Below, piece by piece: positions 19,629 through 31,254 of a stretch of DNA of 64,000 nucleotides (position 1 is the stretch's first letter; every line of letters starts with the position of its first letter). Source of the DNA: Megalonaias nervosa (Eukaryota; Mollusca; Bivalvia; Unionida; Unionidae). A program made the position numbers and the translations under genes. Where the stretch lies: contig JAECUM010091505.1 in assembly GCA_016617855.1 (NCBI GenBank), forward strand, positions 32,068 through 96,067. Reading direction: 5' to 3'. Under the pieces are notes generated by a model. The model was not told where the DNA came from and did no database searches. It saw only the letters and a program-made list of their open reading frames with translations.

Positions 19629-21924
19629 AAATAATTTGTTTGATGTTACTTGTGACTTATGACTTGTTACTTGTTGGTTGAATGAAAAATGTTGTGTTTT
19701 GGAAAAATGTGTCGTTTGTTTTCAAAAAGCACTGTGAATATATGCTCTTTGACTTTCTCTCTATCCCTCACCATGACATTCGCTATCATAGCTTTCCGAC
19801 ACTAAAACCGAGTAGGGATGTTTTCTGTCGCGTCCGCGTTTGAACCATATAAAGCGGGTTGTTCTCCAACATAGAAATCAGCAAACATACTGCACACAGG
19901 CATGTGGACAACAAACCATTCACAAACTTTAAGCATCACCATGCAGCATGCAGCATGAACGCACACACCCAACTAATAGCATGAGTTTAAAAAAAAAAAA
20001 ACCAAAAAAAAAAACCATATTTTTCTTGTCCTTTTTATTAAAATATAACTTTCCCAATGCAAATGTATAACTAACACCCCCTCCTACCAACTTATCTTCC
20101 ACACCTCCTCCTACCAACTTATCTCCCACACCTTCCCCATCCCCACGGACAAGCGGCTGCACACAGACGTACAGTCAACAACCCAGTCACAAACCTTAAG
20201 CATGACCATACAACATGGAACGCACAAACCCAACTAACAGCATGTGATTACAATTATTATTTAAAAATTTCTTTTCTCTCTATTACAATACAAATGTATA
20301 ACTAACACTCCCCCTAACACCTCGAATCGGACAAGCACCAATGCAAGGGGCGGTCCAGGAAGATCTACCTGCTGCCCCACAAACCCCCACCCTCACGGAC
20401 AAGCGGCACAATCCGGACAAACATCAAGGTAAGGGGTATGCCAGGTAGCCCTACCTGCTGCCCCACAAAACCCCCCTCCCCATCCGGACAAGCGCCCAGG
20501 CAGCGACAACACCCATCTTCATCCGGACAAGCAAGATAGAACAACAAAAATAAAGAAGAAACCAACCCAAGATGGAAAATAAAGAAGCAATATACGACAA
20601 CAAAATTAAAGAAGAAACAATCTAAGAAGAAAAATAAAAGAATACAGACAACACGCAGCAAAAAGGAAAATAAAGAAGACACAAACTATACACCACGGGA
20701 AGCTATCGTCAACCAATAGACAGAAACAGCAAAATGTGCAGAGGAAAGATGTGCATTGCCACGCAATCGCAATTAGCCACTTCAGAAGACGCTCATTGCC
20801 ACCCATCAACAACTTGCCAATTGAAAAGATCAATAACTTGCCAATTCGAAAAGATGTAAATGACTACACAACACAAATTGCCAGACAAACATCAAAGCAA
20901 GGGGCAGTCCAGGCCGCACTGCCTGCTGCCCCACAAACCCCCTACCAACCCCACCGGACAAGCGTAACATACCCCTGACAAGCTTACGGGCACCTCCGGA
21001 CAAGCATAGCATACCCCGGACAAGCATACGGACACCACCGGACAAGCATGCCATACTCCGGACAAGCGTACGGACAATAATAAAGGCAAGTTGCGGTCCA
21101 GGGGACCCTACCTGCTGCCTTACAAACCCCCATCCCCACCGGACAAACATAGCATACCCAGGCACGGACAAACTCAAAGCCAAGGGGCAGTCCAGGAAGC
21201 TCTACCTGCTGCCCCACAAACCCCAACCAACCCCACCGGACAAGCATAACATACCCCGCACAAGCGTACGGACACCACCGGACAAGCATAGCATACCCCG
21301 CACAAGCGTGCGGACACCACCGGACAAGTGTAGCGCACCACCGAACAAGCGTTCGGACGCTATCGGACAAGCATTTTATATCCCGGACAAGCGTACGGAT
21401 AATAACAAAGGCAAGTGGCGGTCCAGGGAGGTCTACCTGCCGCCACACAAACCCCCATTCCCACCGAACAAGCATAGCATACCCAGGTACAGACAAACAC
21501 AAGCAAGGGGCAGTCCAGGAAGCTTCACCTGCTGCTCCACAAAACCCTACCGGACAAACACAGCGAATCCATATCGAGCAGCAATTAATCCTCGCAAGAA
21601 GGAGGTATTGCAGAGCACAGCTCGACATGGACAACCAAGGGTCTTCACTTTGGCTGAGGAAGACCCGACATAAACCAACCTTGATCCTTTCGACCCCTCA
21701 TCAAAAAAAAATTTTAAAAAAATTCTCCAATTACGGATAATTATTAGGAGGGCACACCTCCGTCCAGACTGGCAAAGAATTTCGGAAAACGGACACGTAC
21801 ACTAAGTACACAAAATTCAAATTTAATCTATACCCAACACACCAAATTCACAAAGCTTGATAAATTACACAGGTGACTTACACAATACTGGCATAGGGCA
21901 GTCCACTAGCACAACTGGACCACA
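19629..21924 (+). repeat. Repeat-rich non-coding region of element A
   Basis: About 2.3 kb with no supported gene. Two diverged copies of a about 100-bp block (AACCTTAAGCAT...CCCAACTAA type) lie at about 19890-19990 and 20158-20255, each followed by an A/T-rich tract. From about 20325 to 21560 a GGACAAGC-based array is interspersed at least seven times with an AAGG-GGCAGTCCAGG...CTGCTGCCCCACAAA block. Long reading frames here on both strands are translations of the repeats. Confidence 0.7.
19815..19856 (+). promoter_or_regulatory. Promoter-like block with TATA
   Basis: GATGTTTTC, then CGTCCGCG, then CATATAAAGC is closely echoed at 22966-23006 (GAATGTTTTCC, CACGTCCG, ATATAAAG). Part of it recurs at about 24665-24685. 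The upstream CACTAAAACCG (19800) also recurs at 21927 and, as CATTAAAACCG, at 23036. It is a repeated regulatory module; no gene is seen directly downstream of this copy. Confidence 0.45.
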
Positions 21925-22330
21925 TTTGACACTAAAACCGGTCCCGCCTTGTGGTTGGTTTTGGGTGTGCCTTGGATGGCTGTTCCCTTGGTCTTTTCGT
22001 GCCGTTTCTGCGCTGCCTCCCTTCCGGATCTCTTTCCGCCTCCGCCTCGTTACGGACGTGTCTGCTTGCTGCTGGGTATATGATCTGAAAGCAAACTAGG
22101 GGGCTATGATGGCACCATATTCATATCCCCCAGGAGGACGTGAGGGCACAATACTCACACCTCGAAGGGCCCAGCCTAGGGCTCTGAGAGGCAGTGGTGG
22201 CACCATACCCACACCTCCGAAGGCCCAGACTAGGGCTATAACCAGTCGCGAAGCACAGAGTGCATATGCGATTATAATCCTTCAGTCAGACTTCAGTCAG
22301 TCTGACCATCCACTGTTGACTCGTTAACCT

Positions 22331-22690
22331 ATGAACATGCCTTCCAGACTAGCCCAGCTGAACGAAGCTTACGTCAGTTTACATCGTGTCAGGCTAAACC
22401 TGATACCGAAGCCTGAAGAGATAGAGAATGTCAGGATGTTATCCATAGCCCAAGACCTAATAGAAGAAGTCTTTAGAGAGGAAATTAAGAAAGAACAAGA
22501 AGAATGGACTGAGAAATACAGACTTAGAGAAGAACAACTGCAGCAACAACAGCAGCAGCAGCAAGAACCAGACAGAGGTTTTGTGGACTGCCGTGTGGAC
22601 ACCAAAGAATTCTCTTTCTCTTTCTGCAGAAGCAGGCCGTATCGTATAGGAAAGCCTGCCGCCAGACGGGGACGCAATCTTAGACAGTAA
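22331..22690 (+). CDS. Small coiled-coil protein with histone-type 3' end (unit 1)
   Basis: A 119-residue frame from ATG 22331. It has helical Leu-rich and Glu-rich segments, a Gln run (about residues 73-80) and a basic C-terminus (RIGKPAARRGRNLRQ). A TATAAT-type box (TTATAATCC) lies about 57 bp upstream. The stop is followed 39 nt later by a histone-type stem-loop and purine box. The whole promoter-gene-3' end unit is duplicated at 23034-24063. I know no homologue; a nuclear early protein is a guess. Confidence 0.55.
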   Translation: MNMPSRLAQLNEAYVSLHRVRLNLIPKPEEIENVRMLSIAQDLIEEVFREEIKKEQEEWTEKYRLREEQLQQQQQQQQEPDRGFVDCRVDTKEFSFSFCRSRPYRIGKPAARRGRNLRQ

Positions 22691-22729
22691 AAAAAAGATT
22701 GCCATTACTCCCGTTAACAAAAAAAAAAC

Positions 22730-22766
22730 AGCCCCTTTCAGGGCTACCCAATGCTCTCGAAAAGAC
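22730..22766 (+). terminator. Histone-type 3' end: stem-loop plus purine box
   Basis: 22730-22745 reads AGCCCCTTTCAGGGCT: five base pairs plus one C-A mismatch, with a TTTC loop. It is preceded by an A-rich run and followed by ACCCA, the usual histone flank. CGAAAAGAC starts at 22758, 12 nt after the stem. Confidence 0.8.
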
Positions 22767-22965
22767 ATACTCATTCAATTGCCAAAAAAATATTTGTGTG
22801 TTTCTATGTTAAAAAAATAGAAGTGTGTCTATAAGCACTTCGTTTCTCTGTCTTGTCTGATAGTGTATGTCTGTGTTTGTAAATCAAAAAGTTAACGTGT
22901 TTCTTTTAGGTCCGCGCGTTCCATGGGATGGTAATAATGATATAGTAAATTTTGGTATTAGGGAA

Positions 22966-23046
22966 TGTTTTCCTTCACGTCCGTGCTCCACGAATATAAA
23001 GCCAAGCGCACGTCAGTCTGGCTGGACTAAATGTGACATTAAAACC
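22966..23046 (+). promoter_or_regulatory. Promoter-like block of unit 2
   Basis: GAATGTTTTCC and CACGTCCG precede ATATAAAG at about 22999-23006. CATTAAAACCG follows at about 23036. The same order of motifs occurs at 19800-19856. The next coding start, ATG 23496, is 490 bp away, with a closer TATAAT (about 23438) in between, so two promoters or a long leader are possible. Confidence 0.4.
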
Positions 23047-23495
23047 GACCTAGCCGTTAGGTCGGGGCGCGTGGTGGCGGGTGTTAGTGTGCCCTGTGTG
23101 GCTGTCCCCGGGGCGCTTCCGTGGTGTTTTTGCGCGGCCTTTTCTGGGTTCCGTCTCCTCCTTTCCTCGCCAGCTGTGTGGATGTAGACTGTGTCAAAGG
23201 TCAGAGGTGAATCGGAAAAGCTTTGGTAAAGGCCCAGCACTTGGGCTAAAAGCCCAGCACGGGGCTAAGTGCCTCTCTAGGAAAGCAATGTCGCCCAGCC
23301 TGGGGCGGCATCCAGCCGAGGCCGAGTGCCTCCCTAGAGGGGCTATTGCCCAGCCTTGGGCCTGGAGTGCCCCAATAGGGGCCTCTGGTCCAGCCCGGGA
23401 CCTACAGTCGTAAAGCACATGGTGCATAAACGACTATAATCCCTTAAGTCAAGTCAGTCTGGCTACCCAACGTTGAGCTGTTAACGTGAAAGAAA

Positions 23496-24062
23496 ATGAG
23501 AAGCAGAACTGCAAAATTGTTAGAACTCAAAATGCACCTGGAGTATGCCAGGCGTTTATTGAAAGAGCTAGCCATGGAAGCTAATGAAGAAGAAGCCAGG
23601 ATAAAGGAGGAGGAGGAAGAGAAGAAAAAGAAAGAAGAGGAGAAAGAAAAAAAGCAAGGGATCTTGCCTCACCTCATCATGAGCCCTGTGTGTGAGGTCA
23701 AGCCTGAGGTGAGGACACCTCCACAGCCAGTACGACGTCAGCTGCAGCCACAACCACAACCACTAACAGCAGTACAACTTATCCACGGTTGTGGTATAGG
23801 AAAAGGACGGAAGCCTTCACTATCCCAGAGACGGAAGATTGGGAGAGTGAAGCCAGTCAACCTCCCTCTGCACTCCCAAGAACAAACATCAATTGGGAGC
23901 AGGACTGGAGCCGTCGTTGCGTCTGTGGGGTTAGACCTGGGAGGTGCCACCATTAGCCAGGTGCAATTGAGTTCAACGAAAAAAACAGCCCTTCTCAGGG
24001 CTAGCCAGATCTCTAGAAAAGAGAGACTATTCAATTTGCCAATTGGTGTGAATGTAGAGTAG
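23496..24062 (+). CDS. Coiled-coil protein with histone-type 3' signal inside the frame (unit 2)
   Basis: A 188-codon frame from ATG 23496: a Leu-rich helix, a long Glu/Lys coiled coil, a Pro/Gln-rich segment, then a basic middle (GKGRKPSLSQRRKIGRVKP). Upstream motifs (ACTATAATCCC, GTTAAC) align with those before the 22331 gene. The histone-type stem-loop (23987-24002) lies inside the last 25 codons instead of after the stop. The original stop was therefore probably lost or shifted, and a processed mRNA would end without a stop codon. Confidence 0.5.
   Translation: MRSRTAKLLELKMHLEYARRLLKELAMEANEEEARIKEEEEEKKKKEEEKEKKQGILPHLIMSPVCEVKPEVRTPPQPVRRQLQPQPQPLTAVQLIHGCGIGKGRKPSLSQRRKIGRVKPVNLPLHSQEQTSIGSRTGAVVASVGLDLGGATISQVQLSSTKKTALLRASQISRKERLFNLPIGVNVE
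23987..24022 (+). terminator. Histone-type 3' end: stem-loop plus purine box
   Basis: AGCCCTTCTCAGGGCT (23987-24002) forms a perfect 6-bp stem with a TCTC loop. AGAAAAGAGAG begins at 24015, again 12 nt after the stem, followed by TTTGCC as in the other copies. Confidence 0.75.
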
Positions 24063-24089
24063 TGTGACTATAAACACTCACTCCTTTAC

Positions 24090-24660
24090 TGATGTGTATG
24101 CGTGTTTCTTCTCTTCCTTCGTTGGTGTGGATAGTAGATAGGTGTGTGTTTTATGCGTTCTCCTTCATTGGTGTGGATAGTATATGGGTGTGTGTTTATG
24201 CGTTCTCCTTCGTTGGTGTGGATAGCATATGGGTGTGTTTTTCTTCTCATCCGTTTGTGTGGATAGTATATGTGTGTTTTTTCTTCTCATCCGTTTGTGT
24301 GGATAGTATATAACGTGTGTTTTTTCTTCTCTTCCGTTTGTGTGGATAGTATATGTTTTTTCTTCTCATCCATTTGTGTGGATAGTTTATGTGTTTTTTC
24401 TTCTCATCCGTTTGTGTGGATAGTATATAATATGTGAAGTGAGTGCTTCATTGGTGTGGATAGTAGATAGGTGTGTGTTTTATGCGTTCTCCTTCATTGG
24501 TGTGGATAGTATATGGGTGTGTGTTTTATGCGTTCTCCTTCGTTGGTGTGGATAGTATATGGGTGTGTGTTTTTCTTCTCATCCGTTTGTGTGGATAGTA
24601 TATGTGTGTTTTTCCTTCTCATCCGTTTGTGTGGATAGTATATAATATGTGAAGTGAGTG
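24090..24660 (+). repeat. Minisatellite, GTGTGGATAGTATATG unit
   Basis: About a dozen diverged units of 35-45 bp share GTGTGGATAGTATATG followed by a TTCTTCTCATCCGTTT or TTATGCGTTCTCCTTCGTTG spacer. The two spacer types are arranged in blocks, and a larger block is itself repeated (about 24130-24330 and 24445-24655). Confidence 0.8.
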
Positions 24661-24683
24661 TAAGGAATGTTTTCCTTCACGTC

Positions 24684-24880
24684 CGTTCAAACTTACTAAT
24701 ATCAGTAACCTGTAAAGGAAATTAAATGTTACCAAAACTGAGTTCACCCATAGTCAAAGCGGTTGCAGACCTTCTTCCTTCCAAACACACTGACGGTGAT
24801 ATCAGGGTTCAGTCGTTCAAACTTACTAATATCAGTAACCTGTAAAGGAAATTAAATGTTACCAAAACTGAGTTCACCCA
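24684..24880 (+). repeat. Direct duplication of 67 bp, period 130
   Basis: 24684-24750 is repeated exactly, as far as I can read, at 24814-24880. The first copy starts inside a CACGTCCG motif shared with the promoter blocks at 19815 and 22966, so this may mark the right border of element A. Confidence 0.7.
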
Positions 24881-27800
24881 GGTGCTGTTTGTATATTCAA
24901 GGCTGATCTGTACTATCACTCACGGGATGTAACACCGAAAATAGCACCCATTCAAAACATCGGTAGTCATTATTTTTCACATTTATCACTGACTGCAGTC
25001 GAATACATACTGGCATTGGAATATAATTCAATCCGCAGAGAGGTTATAATGGAGAAATATGCACTTCAACTAGCAGATCTGTCAAGAGTCCATCCTGATC
25101 ATATATTTGTGCATTTTTTTACTGGAGAATCTTTTCAAAGCTTTGGTCTCGGCGTCTTTGCGGTTTAAAATTAACAGAAGACCACCATGGAGCCACAAGG
25201 TTGTGATTTTTAATTTATCCTTGCCATGGTTAAGTGATTTACTCAAATGCACATATAAAACAATATCTATAATTTCAAAAGTGTCTGTGCTCAGTAACAT
25301 GCGATTCATGGACGCATGATTGAAAAAAGTTTCATGTATTTTCTTTGCATGTATTCAGTCAGAATAATTGCCAGATAATTTTCTAATTCATCACCAAGTT
25401 TATGTAGCTGAAACTCAGGTACTTGTAATTGCTGTGCTTCTTCAGTGATTTTAGTGGCAATGGCATGTGTCCTATGGCAACGTTGCTCTTGTTTAGCAGG
25501 GGGCCCCGAGTGGCTGAGTGGTCTAAAACGCTCACCATTACAGATCACTGCCATCTCACCTCTGACTGCATGGATTCGAGTCTCTGGTTCGGCCAATGTG
25601 GTTATGTAAGAAAGCTTGCCAGTAGCTTCTCATGGGTCAGTTGTTCTTTCCGGGGTTTTCCCTGGTTCTTCCTCCACCATTTATACTGGCCACCATGTAT
25701 AGCCTATCTTGTGCTGAAAAATGGCATTAAGCTCTACAACAACAACAACAACTTGTTTAGCAGCATTGGCAGCAATACAATATGGTCATGTTCATCCTCA
25801 ACCACTCATGCAATTTCAGCTTGCCAGGCTCGTTTTGGAATTTGGATATTTCACAAAGCTGTCTAGCAGTCTGACACAGTTCATCGATAGTACCTAATAA
25901 TGCAAGTTTATCAGCATTTTGCATGTGGTTTGGTATTCGACACAGCATTCTTATATAAGGTTAGTCATTCTGAGAAATTTGTGTATTATTGGTTTTACTT
26001 TACATGGATGAGAAACTGCAATAGCTTCAATCCTGGCTATTATTTAGATTACTTCTGTCTATTTTCTCAACGTTGTCAGGTGTTTCTACAATTATATTTT
26101 TTGCACATCTTCGTCTGCACGCTCAGTAATACTCAAGTGCAGATCCTCATGGCTGGCAAAGCTGATGATATGATTTGACTCTGATGCCATATTTATAAGA
26201 CATGGCTAAACACCTATACCAAAACTTAATGCATTCAAATGCGATTTACAGTATTCATAATGGCATGTTCTGTTACATAGTTCACATTTTCCAAGACACA
26301 CTTCTGCAGCGTTTGTATTGTAGTGCCATTGAAGTTTTATATACGCACTGCATTATCAAATTGTATCATTTTTCCACTGCTGTTTCTGCTGTTTGTTTTC
26401 CAGTTACCACTGCATTATCTCCTCTTCTGCATGATGTGGTATACATATGTATGTTAATATCCAACTTATACATTACAATTTCACAACAGAGTTTACGTGT
26501 TGGCTTTACTGTAATTCAAAATTGTAAATCAGGTTTTTGCAAATAAACAGGCTAATTCTTTTTGGCACCATAAATTCCTTTTCAAACCTGAATAAAATAT
26601 ATTCCAACATTGCTTCAGTCCAGATGAGCTCAAATGACCAAACACAAAGTATTGCCTAAACTCAAATATGACCAGATTTCCTACATTTGTATCCAATAAT
26701 GGCAAAATGTCTTGGAATGTTTGTAAATTTTCTCAATAGTTTGTTTCATTGTTTTTGGTAACAGCATCTTAAAATTTTCCAGTGCTTGTGCTGCTTCACT
26801 TCTGCTTCACTGTACATTATTTCATGACACTTCTGAAGATTGGTGAGTATGGATACCATTATTATATTAATACTAAATGTATCACTCAAATTAATTTATT
26901 CCTGGTGTCCTTCAGTATTGCTACTATATTCACCTTACGTTTAATGTCATCATCATCATTGCTGCATTCATCTGTTTCATTATCTGTACTCAACATAGCA
27001 TCTTTATTTTTCTTGCACAATATGAAACAATGACTTTTCAGGTTTTTTTTTAATAATATTCACAATTTACCTAGTTGCTGCTTGAAGATAATTCCTAAGT
27101 TTATTAATTTATCAATATGTTCCAGAAATGTTTGAAGTCTAAAACATTTTTTTGGGCCTCATTGACAAATCTGTATAATGCATTCAAACAAAACAGTGAT
27201 TGAATTTTTTTCTGTAACATTGCACACACTCCACTGAACTGGTACAATAATGCCACAATTAAATATGTCCATAAATTCTTTAAAAATACTACATGCATGA
27301 ATCTGTGCATCTTCTGCCATTTATATATAATGCAGTAATTGTTAAGTAACAAATATTTTCTGTCACAATTGGTGTAAAATATTCTCTGCAACTGTAAAAT
27401 ATTCTGACACAGAAAATATCCACACTGTATAGTGGCCGACAGTAATTTCTGTAGCATGTCCACAATCAATAACTAAAATAGGCCCAACTGAAAACATTAC
27501 CATGCTGATAATTATCATAATAAAGTCATTTTTACCACAGTAGTGTGACAACAGGTGATTTTATCAGTTACTGTTATGGGTCACGGCCTTCTACATCCAT
27601 GACCATCCTCTTGCATTGGATACATATTGGGAACTTTCGTGGATTACAATCCATAGGTTCACATGCATACACGATGATATGAGCACAAAGTCATGGGGGC
27701 AGAAGACTGTCTCCAACTGCTATTTCACTACTTCTCAAATACAACCCAGAGCATCATCTTGATGATTACAATCTCATCAACAAAACCAGAATTCCCAATG

Positions 27801-29570
27801 GTCTTTCTAACACCAATTATTACAGGACAATTCAGGTGCTCAAAATCCGACTACCATCTTTGTGTGTTTATCACAGTTGGGCTAATATCGGACTACAACT
27901 GTCTGGTTCTTGATGCGAATAACTCGCTTGCATTTTTGTCAGACTAAGGCAATACCTTCAGTGTAATTGGATTTTCCTTAGGCACATATGAGATTGGATC
28001 ACTGAATGACAGAGGAAATACTGGTGACAAGTGAAGTCTCAAAATCTACATAGACACGCATGATTCTACACTCAACTCTGCCATTTAGACTGGAAGTCCA
28101 CAGTATGGAACTGACAATGCACAGTTGTAGCTGATAACTGTTCTTGGTTGGCCTGTAGATATGATATTCCCGTGTACCAATGAATTTTGTGCACAGGATT
28201 CGCCAGTACCAGTTACAAATATTGTGCCAGATATCATCAGGATCACCTCAAAGATTCAGGTTAATTTAACCTGTGATGTCCGAAGCAGCAATTACAGTTC
28301 AGATTTATGAAATATTGCATCAGTGTTACATATTGCTGGGTTTGCCCCAAATTAATCCAAGTTTTCTCTGACCCTTCTCACCCTATTTTAGATATTTTAA
28401 CATTTATACTGGGGTGTAGGGTCTGAGCCAACTGCCTATTGAAAACTTGGTCAATTCAACAAAGACATAATTGTTCATGTTACAGTTCTTGGATGAAAAT
28501 AAGAATAATCATTTCAGACACCATTCAGTGGTGTAACCAGGCCCCAGTAATGCACAATTGCCAGACACTTAAATATTCTCCATGCTATTATTTTCTATAA
28601 TTAAATAGTAGTTGTACCAGTAAGGAGTAATTGGTAAGAAGTGCATGAAGTGGGGAGACTGTTGAGGGTCTGCCTTTTGAGCAATTATGCTATGTGATCA
28701 CATTATTCACAGAACTGTGATAGAACCTCAAAGCTAAAATAATTAAAGTGGAATAACAGCTGTGAGCTTAAATTGCCACGAAAACCATTTTACTCTCAAA
28801 ATAACAATGTATGTGTGGTTCTGGATGCTATTTGTGGACTTGCCGTGGCAACAACCATTCGCTTTGGTGTTGTGGGAATTGCAACTATGACAACTATCAC
28901 AGGCCCACCAATTGGATTTGCTGCTGAAGCCATATCGATAGTAAGTGTTGTGAATGGTGGCACTGGCAACATAATTTTGTTACATTTACATTCACTAATA
29001 CATGTTTATTCAGAAATTCTCAGGGCTGCCCTGATATTATCTTTAAACAATATATATAAAAAAAACATTGGTGGCAATATCCAGCTACTGTACTAGTGGC
29101 AATATCCAGCCAATGTACATTTGACTGTTGAATATGTATGTAAACTATTTTATTGTTTGTGGAGATACTCTTTATTCTGCAAGTTGAGAATACAGATTCT
29201 TGGGCTAATAGAAAAAATGAAAGTCTCAGATATAAAAAAATTTCAACACAAGTTCTTTTTTTATACCCTGTCTACCTTTGCCTTGTGATAATAGGGAAAA
29301 TTCTCTTTCAGGACTACTTTTGTTTCAAACTTTAGAATTGGTTCAAAAATAATTCTCTAAAAGCAAAGTGAAAAAATAATAGCTCTTCATTAAAAACACA
29401 TTTATACCAAAATATTACTATCCAAATCTACAACAGGCAGTACCAGACAACTTTTATCACGTTCAGACATCTTCTCAGTATGATTTTAAATATTAAAAAA
29501 TATGAAATCATTCTGTCCATTTTTGATGGTCATACACAAATTTTCATTGCTATACTTCCAATAACTTGAA
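24881..29570. other. Host AT-rich DNA without a supported gene
   Basis: Apart from the SINE at 25500-25751 I see only short frames on both strands with no domain, consistent splice signals or promoters. A 107-codon frame at 28773-29096 is hydrophobic and Ile/Thr-rich but has nothing else to support it. Confidence 0.5.
25500..25751 (+). mobile_element. tRNA-derived SINE with 12-bp target duplication
   Basis: It starts with a tRNA-like head: an A box TGGCTGAGTGGTC near 25511 and a B box GGATTCGAGTCTC near 25571. It ends in a CAACAACAACAA tail. CTTGTTTAGCAG occurs on both sides (25488-25499 and 25752-25763), a clean 12-bp target-site duplication that shows retrotransposition. Confidence 0.85.
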
Positions 29571-30540
29571 TTCAACACAAGCCTTCATGGTGTATATCCA
29601 ATGTAGACAGATACCATGAATTCAAAACAAGCCTTCATGGTATATAAACACTGTAGGCAGGTACCATGCATACAACACAAGCTTTCATGGTGCATATACA
29701 ATGCAGATAGACACCATCATTCAACACAAGCCATTGTGGTGTATATACAATGCAGATAGAAACCATGCATTCAACACAAGCCTTCATATACACTGTATGC
29801 AGACAGTGGTGTCACTAAGGTTGGTGTCACCCAGTGCAGTAACTCATGGTGTCACCCCCATGGACCCCCTTCCTGCAAAATATTTTTATAGACAGTCATT
29901 TTGGTGTCACCCCCTCTGATGGTGTCACCCGGTGATGCCACTGTATGCAGATACCATGAATTCAATACAAACCTTCATTGTGTATATACAGTGTAAACAG
30001 ATACCACGAATTCATAACGCTTCATGTATATACACTGTAGGCAATACCATGCATTCAACACAGCCTTCATGGTGTATATACATTGTAAACAGATACCATG
30101 CATTCAACACAAGACTTCATGTTGAGTATATACTGTAGGCAGATACCATGAATTTGACACAGGCCTTCATGGTGTATATACACTGTATGCAAATACCATG
30201 AATTCATCATAAACCCTTCATGTATATACACTGTAAGCAAATACCATGCATTCAATACAAGACTTCATGGTGTATATACACTGTAAACAGATACCATGAA
30301 TTCAATACAAGACTTCATGGTGTATGTACATCGGAAACATACCATGAATTCAATACAAGACTTCATGGTGTATATCCAATGTAGACAGATAATATGAATT
30401 CAATACAGCCTTCATGGTGTATATATATACTGTGAACAGATACCATCAATTCATCACAACTCTTCATGGTGTATATACACTGTAGCCAAATACCATGCAT
30501 TTTATCCAAGCCTTCATGGTGTATCTACATTTAAAATTTT
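29571..30540 (+). repeat. Minisatellite, about 50-bp unit
   Basis: About 17 diverged units of the form CCTTCATGGTGTATATACA...TGTAGGCAGATACCATGAATTCAACACAAG. The array is interrupted by a MITE at 29804-29943. Confidence 0.85.
29804..29943. mobile_element. hAT-type MITE, 140 bp
   Basis: Terminal inverted repeats CAGTGGTGTCAC and GGTGATGCCACTG, with a perfect 8-bp duplication TATGCAGA at 29796-29803 and 29944-29951. Eight-base duplications are characteristic of hAT transposons. It lies inside the 50-bp minisatellite and has no coding capacity. TATGCAGA also belongs to the array unit, which slightly weakens the duplication call. Confidence 0.65.
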
Positions 30541-31059
30541 ATTGGATAACTTTAATTCAATGTTAAAAGTTTATAAATATCATGTGGAGGACCAAAATTT
30601 TGACAATTTCTAATATTTATATATCTGGGAATTTTAGGACGCTATGTCTCTAGGAATTTTAATTAAATTAAATACAGTTTAACTTTAAACACTTGTTGTT
30701 CTGAGAGTCTAACCAAAACGAGAAATTTGTGAAAAAGACCACCTTGCCAATCCAAATTGCTTTAAATCCATACTGTTTTTAATTTTCCTATTTAACTTTT
30801 TAAAAAAGTTTTACCAATTTCATTTGGAATGAGCACAAATATAAGATTCTATTTATCACATGACAAAAAATTCCTGATTTTATTTGCCACCACCACATAA
30901 TACTGTAGTGAAATGAATTTGAAATACATTGGGAAATACCTTGTCCCTTTGTCTAACAAGCCATCTAGACATTATCTGTGATGCCATAAGGTGTTATTAT
31001 GTGTTACATATAAAACTATGATACAGATATATTAACCTAAACAACAGTGGTCATGTGAT

Positions 31060-31170
31060 CAAGAGAGTATATAATAAATAGTGTATAATAAATAACCGAG
31101 TACATAATAAATAGAGTATATAATAAACAGTATATAATAAATAAACGGTATATAATAAATAAATAATAGT
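31060..31170. repeat. AT-rich TATAATAAATA tandem repeat
   Basis: Short units of GTATATAATAAATA repeated about seven times. Confidence 0.6.
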
Positions 31171-31254
31171 TTCTGCACTACTGAGTATAGTAGCCTTACA
31201 TAAAAATGTATTGGGCTTATAAACTGATTGCATTGTACTTACATTTTGTCCACA

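Larger units (their letters stand above)
2266..24063. mobile_element. Element A: degraded Maverick/Polinton (ends approximate)
   Basis: The Polinton gene set is all present: PolB, DDE integrase with chromodomain, FtsK/HerA-type packaging ATPase, adenain-like protease, pVI-like protein, minor capsid and double-jelly-roll major capsid. Almost all genes run on the plus strand. I did not find terminal inverted repeats, so the limits are set by the outermost genes sharing the histone-type 3' end. Many genes carry in-frame stops and frameshifts, while the ATPase, minor and major capsid frames remain open. Confidence 0.8.

Noticed and set aside
19929..21673. Long frames on both strands around 20-21.7 kb
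   Set aside because: They translate the GGACAAGC/GCAGTCCAGG repeat array; periodic peptide output and no conserved start.
24090..24660. CRISPR-like spaced repeats
   Set aside because: Units vary in length and the spacers are themselves repeated, so these are minisatellites; the surrounding DNA is eukaryotic.
28773..29096. 107-codon hydrophobic frame
   Set aside because: Low-complexity Ile/Thr content, no domain, flanked by unstructured AT-rich DNA.
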